Source: Paramacrobiotus metropolitanus (lineage: Eukaryota > Tardigrada > Eutardigrada > Parachela > Macrobiotidae). Taken from it: a stretch of DNA of 64,000 bases. Numbering within the stretch: position 1 is the first letter of the stretch; each line of letters begins with the position of its first letter. Below the pieces are notes generated by a model. That model saw only the letters and a program-made list of their open reading frames with translations. It was not told the DNA's origin and did no database searches. Shown piece by piece: positions 10,878 through 23,028 of the stretch. Made by a program: the position numbers and the translations under genes. The stretch spans positions 186,001 through 250,000 of the forward strand of contig NW_026570321.1 of assembly GCF_019649055.1 (NCBI RefSeq), written 5' to 3'.

Positions 10878-13800
10878 TTAAATGGGCATGGGCTCCGGTT
10901 GGTCCATCTCGGGATGCGGTGCCGACACCGTGAACTGCCCGTCCACACTCTCCGCGTCGCCGCCCGTGACATCCCCCTCAAACTCACTGTCCTCTTCCAG
11001 ATCGGTTATCTGCAGATCACTCCGGTCCCCGACCGTCGATTCCCCGTCAGCCAGATCTTCCGGATGCAAGAAGGCGCATCGGGCGGCTCCCATGCGACAC
11101 TGCGCGCCAAACGTGCATACCTACACGGTCGCCGCGAGAAATTAGCTTTAATCAAAAATTAAATTAAGACCATACGATTAGCGAATTCTTACCACAGGCT
11201 GCTTGTGGAGGAACTTGCAGCGCGGCTGCGTGCAAAACGGTGCGTAGATACAGAACGGGATTTTGGTCGGCACGGGAGGAGCTTCTGCACAACGATCACA
11301 ATGTAAGAATGCTTTATAAAATGTCGACGGGAAAATGCATACGTTTTTTCGGTCCTTCCGCCGTTGATGCTCCTGAATGATCGAACACACACGTCGCCCC
11401 AAAGCGACAATGTTTTCCGTTCCGGCAGACGGGATGGAAATACGGACAGATTCCTGCTTTTTTAGCACAGTGTGGCAAAAACCTACAAGTGACCATACGG
11501 AGAAGACTCTCACCTAATTACTTCTCTAATTAATTACCTCTCTGATTACCTTCCTAATTACATAATTATTATTCCAACCTAAGTGTACCGCCACTACCGT
11601 GCCTTGTGCACAGTAATTGTCTATGCAATTATCCTATAAATTGTATTCCAAACTTGCTGGTTTGCATGATTTTATTTACGAGTTAAACAATAAATAATAA
11701 AAAGTATTACATTACACTTTATGGCTTCGCATAAATGAAAAGCTTCAATCCCAATTTGCAGCTCGATTCGTATTGCTTAAATTAAACAAGGAAATCGCTG
11801 GCTAAACTGATACGGAATACACAGCAGGATAAACTGCGATTAATTAGTAAAAACAAACCATACCGGCAAGGTATAGATGAGGTATCAACAGGAGGCTTGC
11901 CACCCGGTCGCATCCGTTTAGCAGGAGGCGGTCCATCGACATCCATTTCATCTCCGCCCATCGCTGCAATCAAAAACAGTCAAGGAAATGCAGTTTTCAG
12001 CAGTGAGTTGAAATCTCCACCGTGCTGAGATGGAGGCTGGAACGGTGGTCGGCCGATGCCGGACACGGTGAACTCCGGCTGGCTGAACATTCCCCATCGA
12101 TTGCGTCCGAAGCCGTGCTGACCCATGATTACACGGCTGGACGGGTGGGACGGCATAACCACCAGCAAACCCGGAATTCTGCAATGGCAATAACTTAATC
12201 GTAAGAAGAAAGGTAAAAACAAAATTAAAATGTCACCTAAGAAATGAAATGTGCAGATACTTCCCGCAGTTCAGTGTTAGGTGTTAGTTAGTATTTGAAT
12301 AAATTTACAACAATTAACGGGTGAAGCGTTCTATGTATACAACCAAACAAATGTTATAAATTATACATCACTATATCGTTTGACTGCCATCGCAGATTGC
12401 TGTTGTGGTTATCACTAGTTACAAAAAGGAACCCAAAAACGTAACAGCGCTAAGCGGTAGTTGTTGATTGATTATTCAATCTCAAGGCGAAAGCAATCAG
12501 CATAAACAACAAGGACAAAATTAATTAACAAAAACAAATTAATCTGGAAAATACTGGAGTACAATGCTGGTGTCGGACTTACTCTTCGGAATCCTGATCC
12601 AGGACGTTCTCCGTTTCCTCCTGATGTCGGTAGTCCGGAACAATCAGCGGAGAATCCGCCCGCGTCGGAGCTACCGGGGCGGGCACGGGTGCCGTAACAC
12701 TGCGGATGTCCCTTTCCCGTTCTTCATGTGCGCGCTTCTGACCGCCACCACGACCGATTTTCACCGCAATGGGTTGACCACTATCAAAGAGACAGACCAT
12801 ACGTAAACGTAATTCTGATTTCCGAAAGAGAATAAAACATAATCTTTACCGAGATTCATCGTCGGACTTCAACGCCTCCTGATCTATTATAGCCTCCTCG
12901 GTAGCATCGGCTTCGATAACCATTATCTCTTCTGCCAAGAGAAATTAACAAAAAAATTTATCAAGAGAAAACAAATATTTTGTCACGACTTGTAGTTTAT
13001 TGCACACTGGCATCACAGCGAAGAAAATGTTGCCTCCGAGCCTCTGATTATATAAACGCAACGTCAATCTTCATACCCTCAGGTTGGACCACTTTTTCCT
13101 CGCTCTTCTTCTTCTCCACCAAAGGAACATCTTGCTGGGCGGCGCTGACGGCTTGTACGGACTTCACCGCATCACGCGCCGCTTTGGTGAGAATGCGCGA
13201 AACTCCTGACTTCGGCCTAACACAAGCAACAGCTACCAGTTTCGTCAGTCTACTCCCAAAAGAAACGATGAATACTTACTGCTCTCTGTTTGGATCCGCG
13301 TTGCCACGATGCTCTCGTCGCCGGCCGGAGCGATGATGGTGGCGCGAACGGGACGGATCGGATTCCCAATCGTTTTCCGCTTCCGCCTCACGCCGTTTGT
13401 CCGCCTCCGTTTTCTATGATTCACAACAGAAATCCGTTTAGATACTAAACTGTTCAATTGATCAATATGCGGTTGATAACGTACATGTGGAGATTCAGAG
13501 CCGGAAGTGGCCGCCGGGATTGGTGGCTGAGCTTCACTGGGCGGATCCGTTTTCACAGTGGGAACGGTGGATGTATCTATACAATGACTGCGAGTGAAAC
13601 TAAGTTGAAAAAGAAAATTATCGCGGTGAAAGACTCTGCATCGCATTCTCCTCTGCATTCAGCGATTACCTTTTTCCGGAGAGGGAGTGGGTTTGGTCGT
13701 GGCAGCGGTGCCTTCCGGGGCGCCAGCAGACGACTGCTTGCCAGCTATCTCCGATTGCGCTGCAGTCGATGAAACAGACGAAATTATTACATACTGCATT

Positions 13801-14776
13801 GATTTAGATTTTCGCCCAGGGATAACTTCACATTAAGACTTTTCGAGGGAAAGAGGCACTATTAAAAAGTATTACTATAGATATACTTCGTATACCGTAC
13901 AAAGACGACTGACAGCACAGGAACAAAATAAATTACAGATACTATATTCTAAAATTACAGAAAAAATAAAATAAATTACAGATATTCTAGAATAACGATT
14001 TTTATTACCAGTAGTGCATGAAAAGACGGAGCAAAACGATGTTCAATGAAAAATGGATACCCATAGATGACAGAACATAAATCAAAAAGAATATTCAGCA
14101 AAAGCTAACTGCCAACGGGACGAAATTTAACAAATAACAAAAACAACAATTTAAGAAAATTCTAGTTTTGAAATTAGACTGCTTATTGAAATAATTATCA
14201 AATCTTTTCAGATACACGCAGTGCTTTTCAGTGGGGCAGCGATAAAAAAATCTCAAAACAATTTCTAACTCATGACAAATCTCAGCAAGCCACCTTTCTG
14301 CATATCAACAGATTAAAATAATGAACAAATGCAATTAATAATGACTAAAAATTCTAGAATAACTTATAACGAACTACATTAACGGTGTCGTGCAATCGCT
14401 CAATATTTGCATACCTTTTGTCACTTGATTATCCACCTGTGACACCACTTTAACAAACCTTCAAAAAAATGCCAAAGTCAGAATTTTGCGCGTTAGATGC
14501 AGAAGATGACAGCGAAGAACCCACCATTCGACGAAGACATCCGTTTTATCACCTAGAAAATCCACCAGTTTACTCCGCAGGACCGTCGCATCGTTGCACG
14601 GATCAAACAGCACGAAGATATAATCCACGAGGGTTTTGTCTGCATCAGCAAGAAAAACAAAGTTGTTTATCCGGGTAAATCAATAGAAAGCAGCACAGAG
14701 GGTTAATAGCAGCAGCGCAGTGCTCACTGATTTTATCCTTCTGTTGAATTTCCTTCAGCTTGGCCTGGATTGCATC
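10878..14776 (-). CDS. ZC3H14: ZC3H14/Nab2-like CCCH zinc-finger poly(A) RNA-binding protein, at least 14 exons
   Basis: Nuclear poly(A) RNA-binding protein family (metazoan ZC3H14, yeast Nab2) that controls tail length and mRNA export. Minus-strand exons in order: 14728-14776, 14525-14639, 14415-14458, 13670-13759, 13485-13576, 13280-13413, about 13077-13216, 12850-12931, 12583-12780, 12021-12178, 11864-11963, 11343-11482, 11193-11284, 10878-11120. Phases are consistent over about 558 residues. The N-terminal exons resemble the Nab2 PWI-like fold (IQAKLKEIQ, LVDYIFVL, FLGDKTDVFVEW). The middle is low-complexity (Lys/Glu/Arg, HHH, Pro-rich). Four tandem CCCH fingers close it: CRFLPHC/CPYFH, CRNGKHC/CVFDH, CIYAPFC/CKFLH, CTFGAQC/CAFLH. 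An acidic tail follows. The first coding exon, with the ATG, was not found; it should lie upstream of 14776, which leaves the start open. Confidence 0.78.
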
Positions 14777-15463
14777 CTATCAAACGGAGTAAGAATCAAT
14801 CAACAAGGTAGGGAGCGCCAGGAATCACATATTTTCATTAATGATTGCGATCTAACAGAAAACTATCGCAGGGAAATAGTAAGGAAAGTCCAGAATGATT
14901 TCAACGCACCCAAATACGACAGCCAACTTGTTTCGACAAACGCTGTAGCAATGGCATTGTGCTCTACACCGTCGCGGCGTTTCAAGGATAGTCAGATAGA
15001 AAACTCTCGCAGAATGTCCTTAAAAATGTAAATACCTGACAGGTAATTTATTAGTAACTACAGATATACCAACTAAAAAGCTCTCTGAAACGGGAAAACT
15101 AATGAGCTTAAAGAGCTTTCGATTTTTTGTAAACTGCAAGAACCGCTGTCGAGAAAATTTTTCGCTTTGCGCAGCGCTTCGTCTAATTGCAGTTTGCAGC
15201 TGACGTGCCACCCCAGGGTGGCAGCTGTGGTCGTAATCCAGTCCCAGTGCCGGCCTGATTCGGACAGAACAACAGTCAAGACAGAATGGTCACTATCAGT
15301 CATCGGTTATGAGTCAGCAAGAGCACCCATGGAAAACAACAACTGTTGTATTGCGAATTTGTGAGGAGCCAGTTTTTGTCAGTGTAAATTTTTCCAGAAA
15401 TTACTCTGCGATATTAAAAACCTCGTCGTACTTGCTTAACTTTATGTGGGCATAATCGGTACA
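14777..15463. other. Divergent intergenic region between ZC3H14-like and SMYD-like genes
   Basis: Should contain the missing 5' exon and promoter of the minus-strand gene and the promoter of the plus-strand gene. A 76-codon minus-strand ORF (15073-15303, starting MTDSDHSV) is the best small ORF here, but nothing supports it beyond being open. Confidence 0.4.
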
Positions 15464-17833
15464 ATGCTTTTCCAGTCCAGTAGAACGGTCCTCCGTCGCG
15501 TACTACCATCCGTTTGTCGCTGGAAACTGGGTGTTCCTTTTCCGTGTACATCTGCACGGTTGTTCAGCAGCCAGCCACGTCCACCAGTATCTCCCAGTCC
15601 CGGCCGTGCCATTGCCGCAGGAGATCTGGTACAGTCGGCTGATCCCTGGCTGTGGGCGTTCAACGACACGGCATACAAAAAACGCTGTGCCCACTGCTTC
15701 CAAGAGCGCGGGCATCTGCACGAGTGTCCCGGGTGTCGCGTGCATCGCTACTGTAGCACTGCTTGTCAGGTGAGTGGTCCTCGTTGTGGGCAACACGTGT
15801 CGGTTCCCGGGTATACTAACTGTTCCCCACAGGAAGCGGACTGGAAGAAGGAACACGAAGTGGAGTGTGCGCTGATCAAAGGCATTGAGTCCAACATGGA
15901 CAAACTGCAATCCATGTGGGCACTGTTCGGTCTGTCTCGTCTGTCAGAACACGACCGGATGCCTGCGACGTTTGTTCTGCTGGCCAAACTTGCGCACAAA
16001 GTTAAGGTACTGTTCATGCCCAAATTTAAACATAAAATTTTTAAAAAATTCGTTACCACGTATCTAGAACTATGACGTTCTCATGCAGTAACTATTGAGT
16101 CTACTGTGCATAATTTTCGTAATTTTACGGTTACATGAAAGTGCTTATTTTAAACAGGACTAGTAAGTCGTTTTGGCGGTGTCAGAACAGTGTTTATAGC
16201 TTAGGCATGAACTTGCATAGGCGAATCTGCTGGAAACGCATGGTTGCATGTTTGTACATAGTTGAAATTATTGCAAGTACTTTAAAAAAAATAATGATGA
16301 TCGATGACGCACCGTATTGCATTCTTTCACAGGAGAACGCCGTGTCGGATATTCCCGATCTTGGCCAGTTGCCGGCAAAGGACATCGTTAACTTGTTCCG
16401 CTACCGCCCCATCCTGGACCCCGAAGATCCAGTGTACGGCGTTGCATCCACTACCACGAGCATTCCATTAACCTTGCATGTTAATTTGTAGTGTGAACTT
16501 CACTAACATGCAGCTGTCTGCATTGGGTGATTTGTTGGGGACACCTGGTTCGAGATTAGCGGACTACTCCCAAATGATCCATTACGATGCCTTCCCCATT
16601 CGACAGCCAAGCGGAACCCTGGCGGGTGTGGCCATGTACCCGACACTGCGCTATCGTGCCATGACGCCGGTGTGTCTGGATGTCAACGTGACCATGGGGA
16701 TGCATGGCCGACGTTTGATGGTGTTCGCGACGGAAGATATTCCCAATTACACCGGGCTGCGCGACGTATGTCTTCTTCGGCTTGTTTGCAATTTGCTCGT
16801 GCAGCGGTCATCTCGATTGTTGAGCATTTTGCGTTTTCAGTTACGCTGCAATGTAACGAGCCACCGTCCTTACGCAGAGTCGCGTGAGTCGCGTCGTAAC
16901 GGTTTTGAATACTATAACCTCGACGAAGCTTGCACGTGCCAGAAATGCACGCGAGAATTTGTAAGTAATGCACTGAAATGATCTGTCTTGGGCTAGTTCG
17001 TAACTAGTGAAGTAGTGACTACCTTTCTGATTTGCAGGAAGCTGAGATGAATCCCTTGCAGTGCGTGACGCCTGGTTGTATTGCGCGCATTCCCAGTGAT
17101 GCGCGGGCCGTGAAACCGTGTCCGCAGTGTGGCGCGAACAACAGCGGACAGCTCCTGCGCTTTCACCGGCTTGAGAAGAAGCTTGATAACGCTCGGAAAG
17201 ATGAACCGAAAACCAAACCGGTCCTCGGTGCCATAACAGGCTTAATTGTAAAGAGAAGGGGCGAAATCATCTGGAAGCAGGACTTCGGTCATGAAAAGGA
17301 AGAGAAACCCGATGCGGGGTGCTTTAAGGAAGTCGAAAATGCCGGGATTTTGCAGTCCGATGCCCATCTTCGTTACGTGTATGGTTGGGATGTGAAGAAC
17401 TGGTTTGCTGATCTGAAGCATTTCGAGGATGACTGGAAACTGATGCAGGAGATGGTTGCGTGTGTGCGGTAATTAATGAGTTTATTGTCGTTTTAAGTCA
17501 TTTCAACAGTGAAATCAATCACGTTGTTGCAGGAAATTCCATCCACGGTATGAGCTGACCCGTGCTGCCCGTCTGATGATGGCGGCTAATTATGGTAGCG
17601 CTGCACTCGCTAAGGTCAAGTTGGAAGCGACATCCTTAAGCTCTGAACTGGACCGAATCCGCCTGGAATCCGCTGTAGCCAGCGCTCTCCCGATCGTTGT
17701 GGATTACGCCAAAGAAGCCCGCGATATCTTCGCTAAACTGTATGGTGAAGACTCATCCGAGGTGAAGAACATGGATCACATGTTGGCGTCTTGCCCGAGC
17801 GGGAATGTTGGGAAGAAACACAGTGACATCTGA
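15464..17833 (+). CDS. MYND/SET-domain (SMYD-like) protein with degenerate SET core
   Basis: Exons 15464-15769, 15833-16006, 16333-16431, 16514-16765, 16841-16960, 17038-17468 and 17533-17833 give 560 residues. The donor at 16431/16432 is weak. After a basic, possibly targeting-like N-terminus, a SMYD-style opening (GRAIAAGD) leads to a MYND zinc finger (CAHC, CPGC, YCSTAC, EHEVEC). The split SET region follows (GVAMYPTLRYR...CLDVNV), then a cysteine-rich post-SET (CTCQKC), a second Cys cluster (CVTPGC, CPQCG) and a helical C-terminus (FHPRYELT...). SMYD proteins methylate protein lysines using an NHSCxPN motif and a catalytic Tyr. Here NHS is replaced and no matching Tyr is evident, so enzymatic activity is doubtful. 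It may act as a binding protein through MYND. The start at 15464 is the first ATG in this frame. Confidence 0.85.
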
Positions 17834-20800
17834 AGTCATCGGCAGAGATTTCTCCCCTGTGGAGCGACTTTTGTGCACTACGAGTTTCTTGTCGGCACTT
17901 TGCGGCTGCTGGTGATGAATTCGGTTGCTGTTTTCACTTTTCATTACAAATATCTGGGTTACCTGCTCCGAGATGAAACTATTAACTATTGAATGCCTTT
18001 ACTTAACTTTGCTCACATACAGTTAGCTTACAGATTACAGGGTATTGTAGAAGGTAGTAGAAACGCTCATTTAGTAATATCCTAATAAAACTGGCCCCGA
18101 TCGATTTTTGTCATTGAGTGCTTATCTCGCCGGAACTTGGATCGACAATATCTACAGAATTTAGTTAGTTTACTTCGTTTGTTAATGTTTAGTTACACAG
18201 TAACTGATAATTATTCGCATGACGGAATAAATATAGCATATTATACTATAGTATGCTGTCAAATGTAGCTACGGTAGCGGCAAGCCTGCCTTGGGTCAGC
18301 GAGCTGGGCTGATTTCTGTAGAAGTATATATACTTCGGAATCGCCGTCACTTGAGATCACTGATCCGATCAGTCAAGGCAAGAAAAATCAACGCTTACTA
18401 CACCGGCACACACGTATTGTCAAATTTATTTAATCCTCCGAAACTGCCAAACTTCAGAATCCGAACAGAACTCCTGCCAGAGTACTATAAGTACTTATTG
18501 CAACTCGCGGATTTCGATAAGCGCGAGGCGCATCCGAATACCATAGCCAAGTAAAAAGTTTTCTACTAGAAACTTTTACAAAAGCGAACATTCGAGAAAA
18601 CACTAAGTACGAGTAGAAAAGCAAATGGATACGCACAACCGCGATCTCGAGCGGTTGGCGATCAAAACCACATTTCGATCCTAAACACTTTATCACCCTC
18701 GTACGGCAATTATATTCCGACACCGCACCCGAACGTCAACCCACCGCCCATTGCAAAATAAAAACGGCGTTTGGCAAACTATCCGGTAAGCCCGCCGGGC
18801 CGCCACGTGGAGCGCACCAGCAGCGTAGTGACCGGTGGTCACTGACCGCCGCCTCTGGTTCTTTAAGTTTACCATCACCTGAACGGAATTCGCCTCAGCC
18901 CGTGCTGGCCGCACAACCGATGCCACCGGTGGCTTAGACTTCACAAACCAACTCGGACGTGAAACGCCCGGGATGGAAGGATACGAAATGGGCCGGGATC
19001 GCTTTCAGCAAGTTGTCCTGAAGGCAATTGGGCAGACCTGCCAAACTGGCCGGCAGGTTGATCTGCACCTGCAATGTCAGAGCGCGGAACTCAGCACATT
19101 AGGCGTTTAATTCATGACCGAGATGACATACACCCTTAATTCTAATCCGGCACTGAACATATGAACACCAGTCCGTTTTGAATCGCACGACCAGTGAACT
19201 TTGAACCAATGGGTAATCAATTTGCCGCCCATTTCATACGCATGCATGATAAAAAGAAGTTCAACGCCATTGCGGAAACTAGGAGCTCTGGGTTTAAGCA
19301 CGGACAACCCCCAAGCCCATTAAGAACCTATACGATGCCATTATGAACATTCAGACGCATGGTGAACTGGCGACTTAACAATATTCTATTTGCCTAGTTA
19401 TGTCCTAGACCGGCAATTCGAAGGCGTCTTTAGTATCCGAAAGCCCAGAACTATGAACAAAGCTCAGGAACTGATACGGCCGGATTTCCCCATCGGCAAA
19501 CCAGTGCACGCTTGGATTCGAAGATAGCACCAAGCATGTCGCCATTTGCACGGCAGTGCCCGCAACGGCTGTACCGCTCCAGTCGCCGGGTGCCGGGTGG
19601 GTACCCGCGACCGCAGAAAGCGATTTCGCAATCGGTCTATTAAAACACGCAAAGGCGCATACGGGCAGGCAGCGTAAGCTGGAACATCGCCAACGATTGT
19701 CGATGGCACAGACCCAGGTCGAACAAACTTGTGCCGGGAAGCCAACTATCTGTCTGAGCTAAGAGAGTCGCAGCTGCCAGGGATCATAGCCCCGTCGTCC
19801 CGTACAACTACTTATGTACGGTGGCGCGGGAGACTCAGAGCACAACCGGAGCACCGCAAGTCCTGGCTACAATCAGAGCCCAAACCAGGGATTCGGCGGT
19901 GGCAAAATAGCTCACTAGTTATTGTGCCGGACTACTGCGGCAAAGGTTGTTTTAACGCAGTGTGTTGTAAAAATAGTCAACAAACTATTTCGCTCACCAT
20001 TAAGCGCGGTAAAATAGCCAAATGAATAATCATTATACCGCAAAGATTGCGGCAAAATAGCCACTTCGTAAAAATTAATATGTAAACAGCTAGCTGACGT
20101 AATATACGCACCGCGTATGCTATACCGACATGACCGCAGCAGCAGAGAAAGAACTCTGGAGATTGGTTTTTTTCTGTTGCCTACTTTTGTAGACACTACA
20201 TTACCAAACGATGTCGATGTCACGATCTCATTACACTCACAAGCCTGTACCACAACGCTGTGACAACAGGAATACCAGCACGTAACTTCCGCCTAGGTAT
20301 ACAATAATACACTACTGCTTAACCTAAACGAAGGTCACACAGCACCAACACCAAAGGATTAAGCTCATTAAGGTGCTGTTAACCACTTTAATAACATCAA
20401 TGTTCACTCAGACCAAGTCACACCGTAACTCTCCACAACCGGCAGATGCTGTTTGAAGACGAAGCTCAGCTTCTGATTGGAGGCTACCGATAAGAACACG
20501 GACAGTCTACGTCATCGCTAGTACAACTGTTAGCGTAAGTACTGTACGTACTACGTCGTAGTCCAGATCTGGGGTTGTGGATGTTATTGAAGCACTAGAC
20601 ACGTAGAAGGTTAACGCGCGATTACCAGAGCTGCCCGAACCAAGTTTTCGTAATTCGCAGACAATATGGGATTGCCTTTATGCAGTTTGTCCCTGTCCAT
20701 TCTGCTGGAAGTTCACCGCAACGATGAGAACCATAAAGGCGTCTTCTTGCGCAGTCACGACCGAAGGCCGGCATTTGGCTTAGCGCACTACCGTCCGCGC

Positions 20801-23028
20801 CCACATCGGGAACTTGCTTGATGACCACATGTTGAACATTTCAGTCGCGCTTACCGTTAGACCTGGAGCTGTCACCTGTGAACCGTGTGATTGTATGAAA
20901 TGCTGCAAGCCTGTTGGCTGTTTGGCACATCATGATCTGCCTGCCCTTTCCCTGCCGACAGGGATCCACAACATGGCAGTCTCACAAGCACTGTCTGCCG
21001 CGCCCTTGTATCAGTCGGAATCCCAGCTAAGCTTGAACCTCGTGGCACTTCTCGTACGAACGAACGACTCCCCGACGGTTGCGCAACTTTTGCATAGCAA
21101 AAGGGAATATGTCACTTTTTGAATGTCACTTTTGTCGACACAGTCGCTGTCGGTGACAAGTCCTCATCAACATATTTCGCAACGGGATGTAGATATTGTA
21201 GCGATTGAAATTAGATGAACCCCCAGTAGGAGTGTCAGTTGCCTTTCTCTACTGGTTACGGGTTGTTGTGTTATGAGATCAGAATCCTTCTTTCCTACAT
21301 TTTACCGACCGCATCTCAGGGTCAGAAACATCTTGAAATTAGTCTTGCTGCAGCTTGTTTCGCGCCTTCCGCGCTTCTTGCCCCTGTGCTTTATGCAATA
21401 TGCACTTCTTGCTACGCGCTAGCCGAGCTTCTTGCTCCATGCTTATGCGTTCTTGCTCCTCAGCTTGCATTGCTCGCTGATTCTTGCTTCGTGTACTTGC
21501 TAATAAACACCTGCGAGGCTGCGATGACCATGTGCAGTGCTGCCTAACCGCCATGGGATGATCGTGCAGCATTGTCACCCTGCAAACGGTAGTCAGGTTC
21601 CGGTCAGCATCGCTGGCGACCGTGCTAGCCTTTCCCACACTAACAGTCGACAGATCTTGGTAGGTGGATTAACCAACCCACTAGAACAGCAGTCAAACCG
21701 GGTGCAATTGGCAATTGCAATATACAATACAACTGGGAGACGTGCCATCGGTTACTGGTACAACGGATGGAGCGGAAACGTTTAATGAGCTTCTACTGTA
21801 GTACAGTAATGGTTACTTTACCCGGTAGCTTCCATTTGTTTTGTTTCACAACGTATCGTTTTACGCAGCAAAGCTTCTTCGTGTACGTACATACAATTAA
21901 CCGGTTATAATAATACTTAAATTATTATTATCATTTGCACACAGCCCGTATATTACGTAATACTGTACAGTCACTACAGTACATTGGTTCAAAACTTCAA
22001 ACCAGTACGTACATCATGTGGGCATCGTCATGCGCCTTGGTGTGGCAGCATCTTTAAGAAGCTCTTACTGGTTGCAGAGTGGTTGGCCGAAGATCAGTTC
22101 GATTGGTTTCACAAACTTTCTTTCGATGTGAACCAACCGTCTTACGGTTACTTAACTACGACTTCGCGACGTTTGTTTGTTTTTGCATTATCTGTTGTCA
22201 TTCGTGAGATATAAGTGGTTGTTGGAAAGAATGTCCGATACCCGCACCCAAACGAGCGGATGCAGTAAGTAAAATGAATAAAATCGTCTTGCAACATGGT
22301 ATGTTTGTGAATGAATTAGAAATTGCATAGCTGCAGTCGTATTGACCAGAGGAGTAGCCAATATAGTTAGCTAATGGTTTCGTCATGTTTACCTCTCAGA
22401 TAACTTCATCGTCTTCCATGATATTTTGAAACTACGGGTGGGAAAGAGGAGAAGTGCACAATTAGCGTTGGTGGTAAAATACTAGCAAGAATCATGAGCA
22501 CCGGTTCATGCAGTTCTCTAAAATTAAAACCCTGATGAACCTGTGTCACTGAAGTGGGAATGCAGTCAGTGATCAAGATAAGTACTTTTAACTTTTGGTG
22601 TGGCAGAAGACTGTGAAATTTAACGTTTTCCAATAACTTGTGTGATTGCGTTTGCAAGATCTTGTCATTTGAAGATCTTAAAAAAACATTGCAGATGGTA
22701 GTGTAGTCGGACTGAGTTATGTAACTGCAGTTGTGTAAATTGGGTGGTTTTCAGTTTTGCCAACCTCCCGTATCTTGGTCTTGCCTAGCAGTGTCGCTAA
22801 TCCATTTCTCTGCAGTTTCATTTGAAGTTCAGCAGTTTTAGCTATTAGAAAATAAAAGCACTTTAGGACAAACTGCTTACGTTTTATGGCGTTGTTAGTT
22901 TGGTATCAAGGTTAGTACGTTATTGAGGAGCCAGATTGCAAGAAGTGTTAGTTGTTGCACATGTCAGAAGCATTAAATTTTGACAACACCCAGTATCTGA
23001 TGTTTATTTCACCGCAGTGGCACCAGCC
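17834..23028. other. Gene-poor stretch with degenerate coding-like segments
   Basis: No intact gene could be supported over 5.2 kb. From about 18700 to 19950 the sequence is GC-richer and gives protein-like runs broken by stops (for example RFQQVVLKAIGQTCQTG on the plus strand near 19000 and a Gly/Asn/Ser-rich run near 19830-19910), as expected of an old pseudogene. Around 21340-21500 the minus strand gives a Glu/Arg/Lys-rich run. 19910-20560 and 21800-22900 show nothing recognisable. Confidence 0.45.
18084..18089 (+). terminator. Candidate poly(A) signal for SMYD-like gene
   Basis: AATAAA about 250 nt after the stop codon at 17833; no other support. Confidence 0.4.

Noticed and set aside
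15073-15303. 76-codon minus-strand ORF as the first exon of the ZC3H14-like gene
   Set aside because: It shows no similarity to the expected N-terminus and no splice donor in the right phase that I could justify.
20814-21122. 102-codon plus-strand ORF
   Set aside because: Cys/Pro/Leu composition without a recognisable domain, and no splice partners in a decayed region.
21339-21638. Glu/Arg-rich minus-strand ORF resembling Helitron-host low-complexity repeats
   Set aside because: Only composition is similar; no Rep or helicase motif and no element ends nearby.
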